Shown here: in pieces, positions 5,606-5,637 of the stretch
How the letters are laid out: the number at the start of each line of letters is the position of its first letter
Numbering within the stretch: the first letter of the stretch is position 1
Source of the DNA: Flammeovirgaceae bacterium
GTDB lineage: Bacteria > Bacteroidota > Bacteroidia > Cytophagales > MED-G16
NCBI GenBank assembly: GCA_002697405.1
Contig: NZVP01000060.1
Span: 1 to 5,637 of the forward strand
DNA length: 5,637 nt
Direction of reading: 5' to 3'
Notes under the pieces: model-generated
The model's database searches: none
What the model saw: only the letters and a program-made list of their open reading frames with translations
Told to the model about the DNA's origin: nothing
Position numbers and translations under genes: made by a program

Positions 5606-5635
5606 AAAGGTGAGGTTTTCCTCACCTTTTTTTTT
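5606..5635 (+). terminator. Rho-independent terminator of the proteorhodopsin gene
   Basis: AAAGGTGAGG (5606-5615), loop TTTT, and CCTCACCTTT (5620-5629) form a perfect 10-bp stem merging into a run of nine T (5627-5635). It starts 22 bp after the stop codon and is the only strong GC-containing terminator in the window. The A-run at its 5' side is too short to make it clearly bidirectional. Confidence 0.95.
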
Positions 5636-5637
5636 AT

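Noticed and set aside
1..5637. CRISPR arrays, tRNA or rRNA genes, insertion sequences, integrase or attachment sites
   Set aside because: No regularly spaced repeats, no cloverleaf-like or rRNA sequence, no transposase-like protein and no flanking direct repeats were seen; all genes look intact apart from the one cut by the window edge.

Overview
The window looks like a piece of a small, AT-rich genome of a marine Flavobacteriia-type Bacteroidota. The evidence is the strong A/T bias, the absence of Shine-Dalgarno sequences before the starts, a DUF2911 protein, a SMUG2-type glycosylase N-terminus, a TAnnTTTG-like promoter, and a proteorhodopsin with the green-tuned Met variant that is common in marine flavobacteria. 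This assignment is inferred from gene content; no 16S rRNA or other marker is present.

Left half, all on the minus strand, in order of transcription: an uncharacterised exported 171-aa protein (2302-2817), a sugar-1-phosphate-type nucleotidyltransferase (1402-2298, 3 bp gap), and a diverged paralogue of the first protein (874-1389, 12 bp gap). These three look like one operon. After about 70 bp come a DUF2911 periplasmic protein (203-805) and the N-terminal 61 codons of a SMUG2-family DNA glycosylase (1-184, running off the left edge).

Right half, plus strand: a 589-aa sodium:solute symporter (2958-4727) and, 130 bp further on, a complete 241-aa proton-pumping proteorhodopsin (4858-5583) followed by a textbook rho-independent terminator. 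Nothing to the right of the terminator is visible, so no retinal or carotenoid genes can be seen.

The most interesting signal is regulatory. The proteorhodopsin gene and the minus-strand operon are preceded by the same promoter-like arrangement: AAAC, then AAC-N16-CGTA, inside an identical 10-mer CTCCGTATAT. It lies 52 bp and 51 bp before the respective start codons. The layout resembles promoters read by ECF-type sigma factors (AAC at -35, CGT at -10) and not the usual Bacteroidota housekeeping promoter. The sequence therefore suggests that the rhodopsin and the paralogue/nucleotidyltransferase operon are co-regulated, which would give the unknown operon a possible link to light or stress physiology. 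This is a hypothesis from two sites only.

Second, the two paralogues that bracket the nucleotidyltransferase share the unusual N-terminal string LASSTYRC and four further conserved cysteines, and I recognise no described family for them. Third, the rhodopsin carries a glycine (Gly138) at the helix E position that opens a fenestration to retinal in carotenoid-binding rhodopsins, so a carotenoid antenna is possible.
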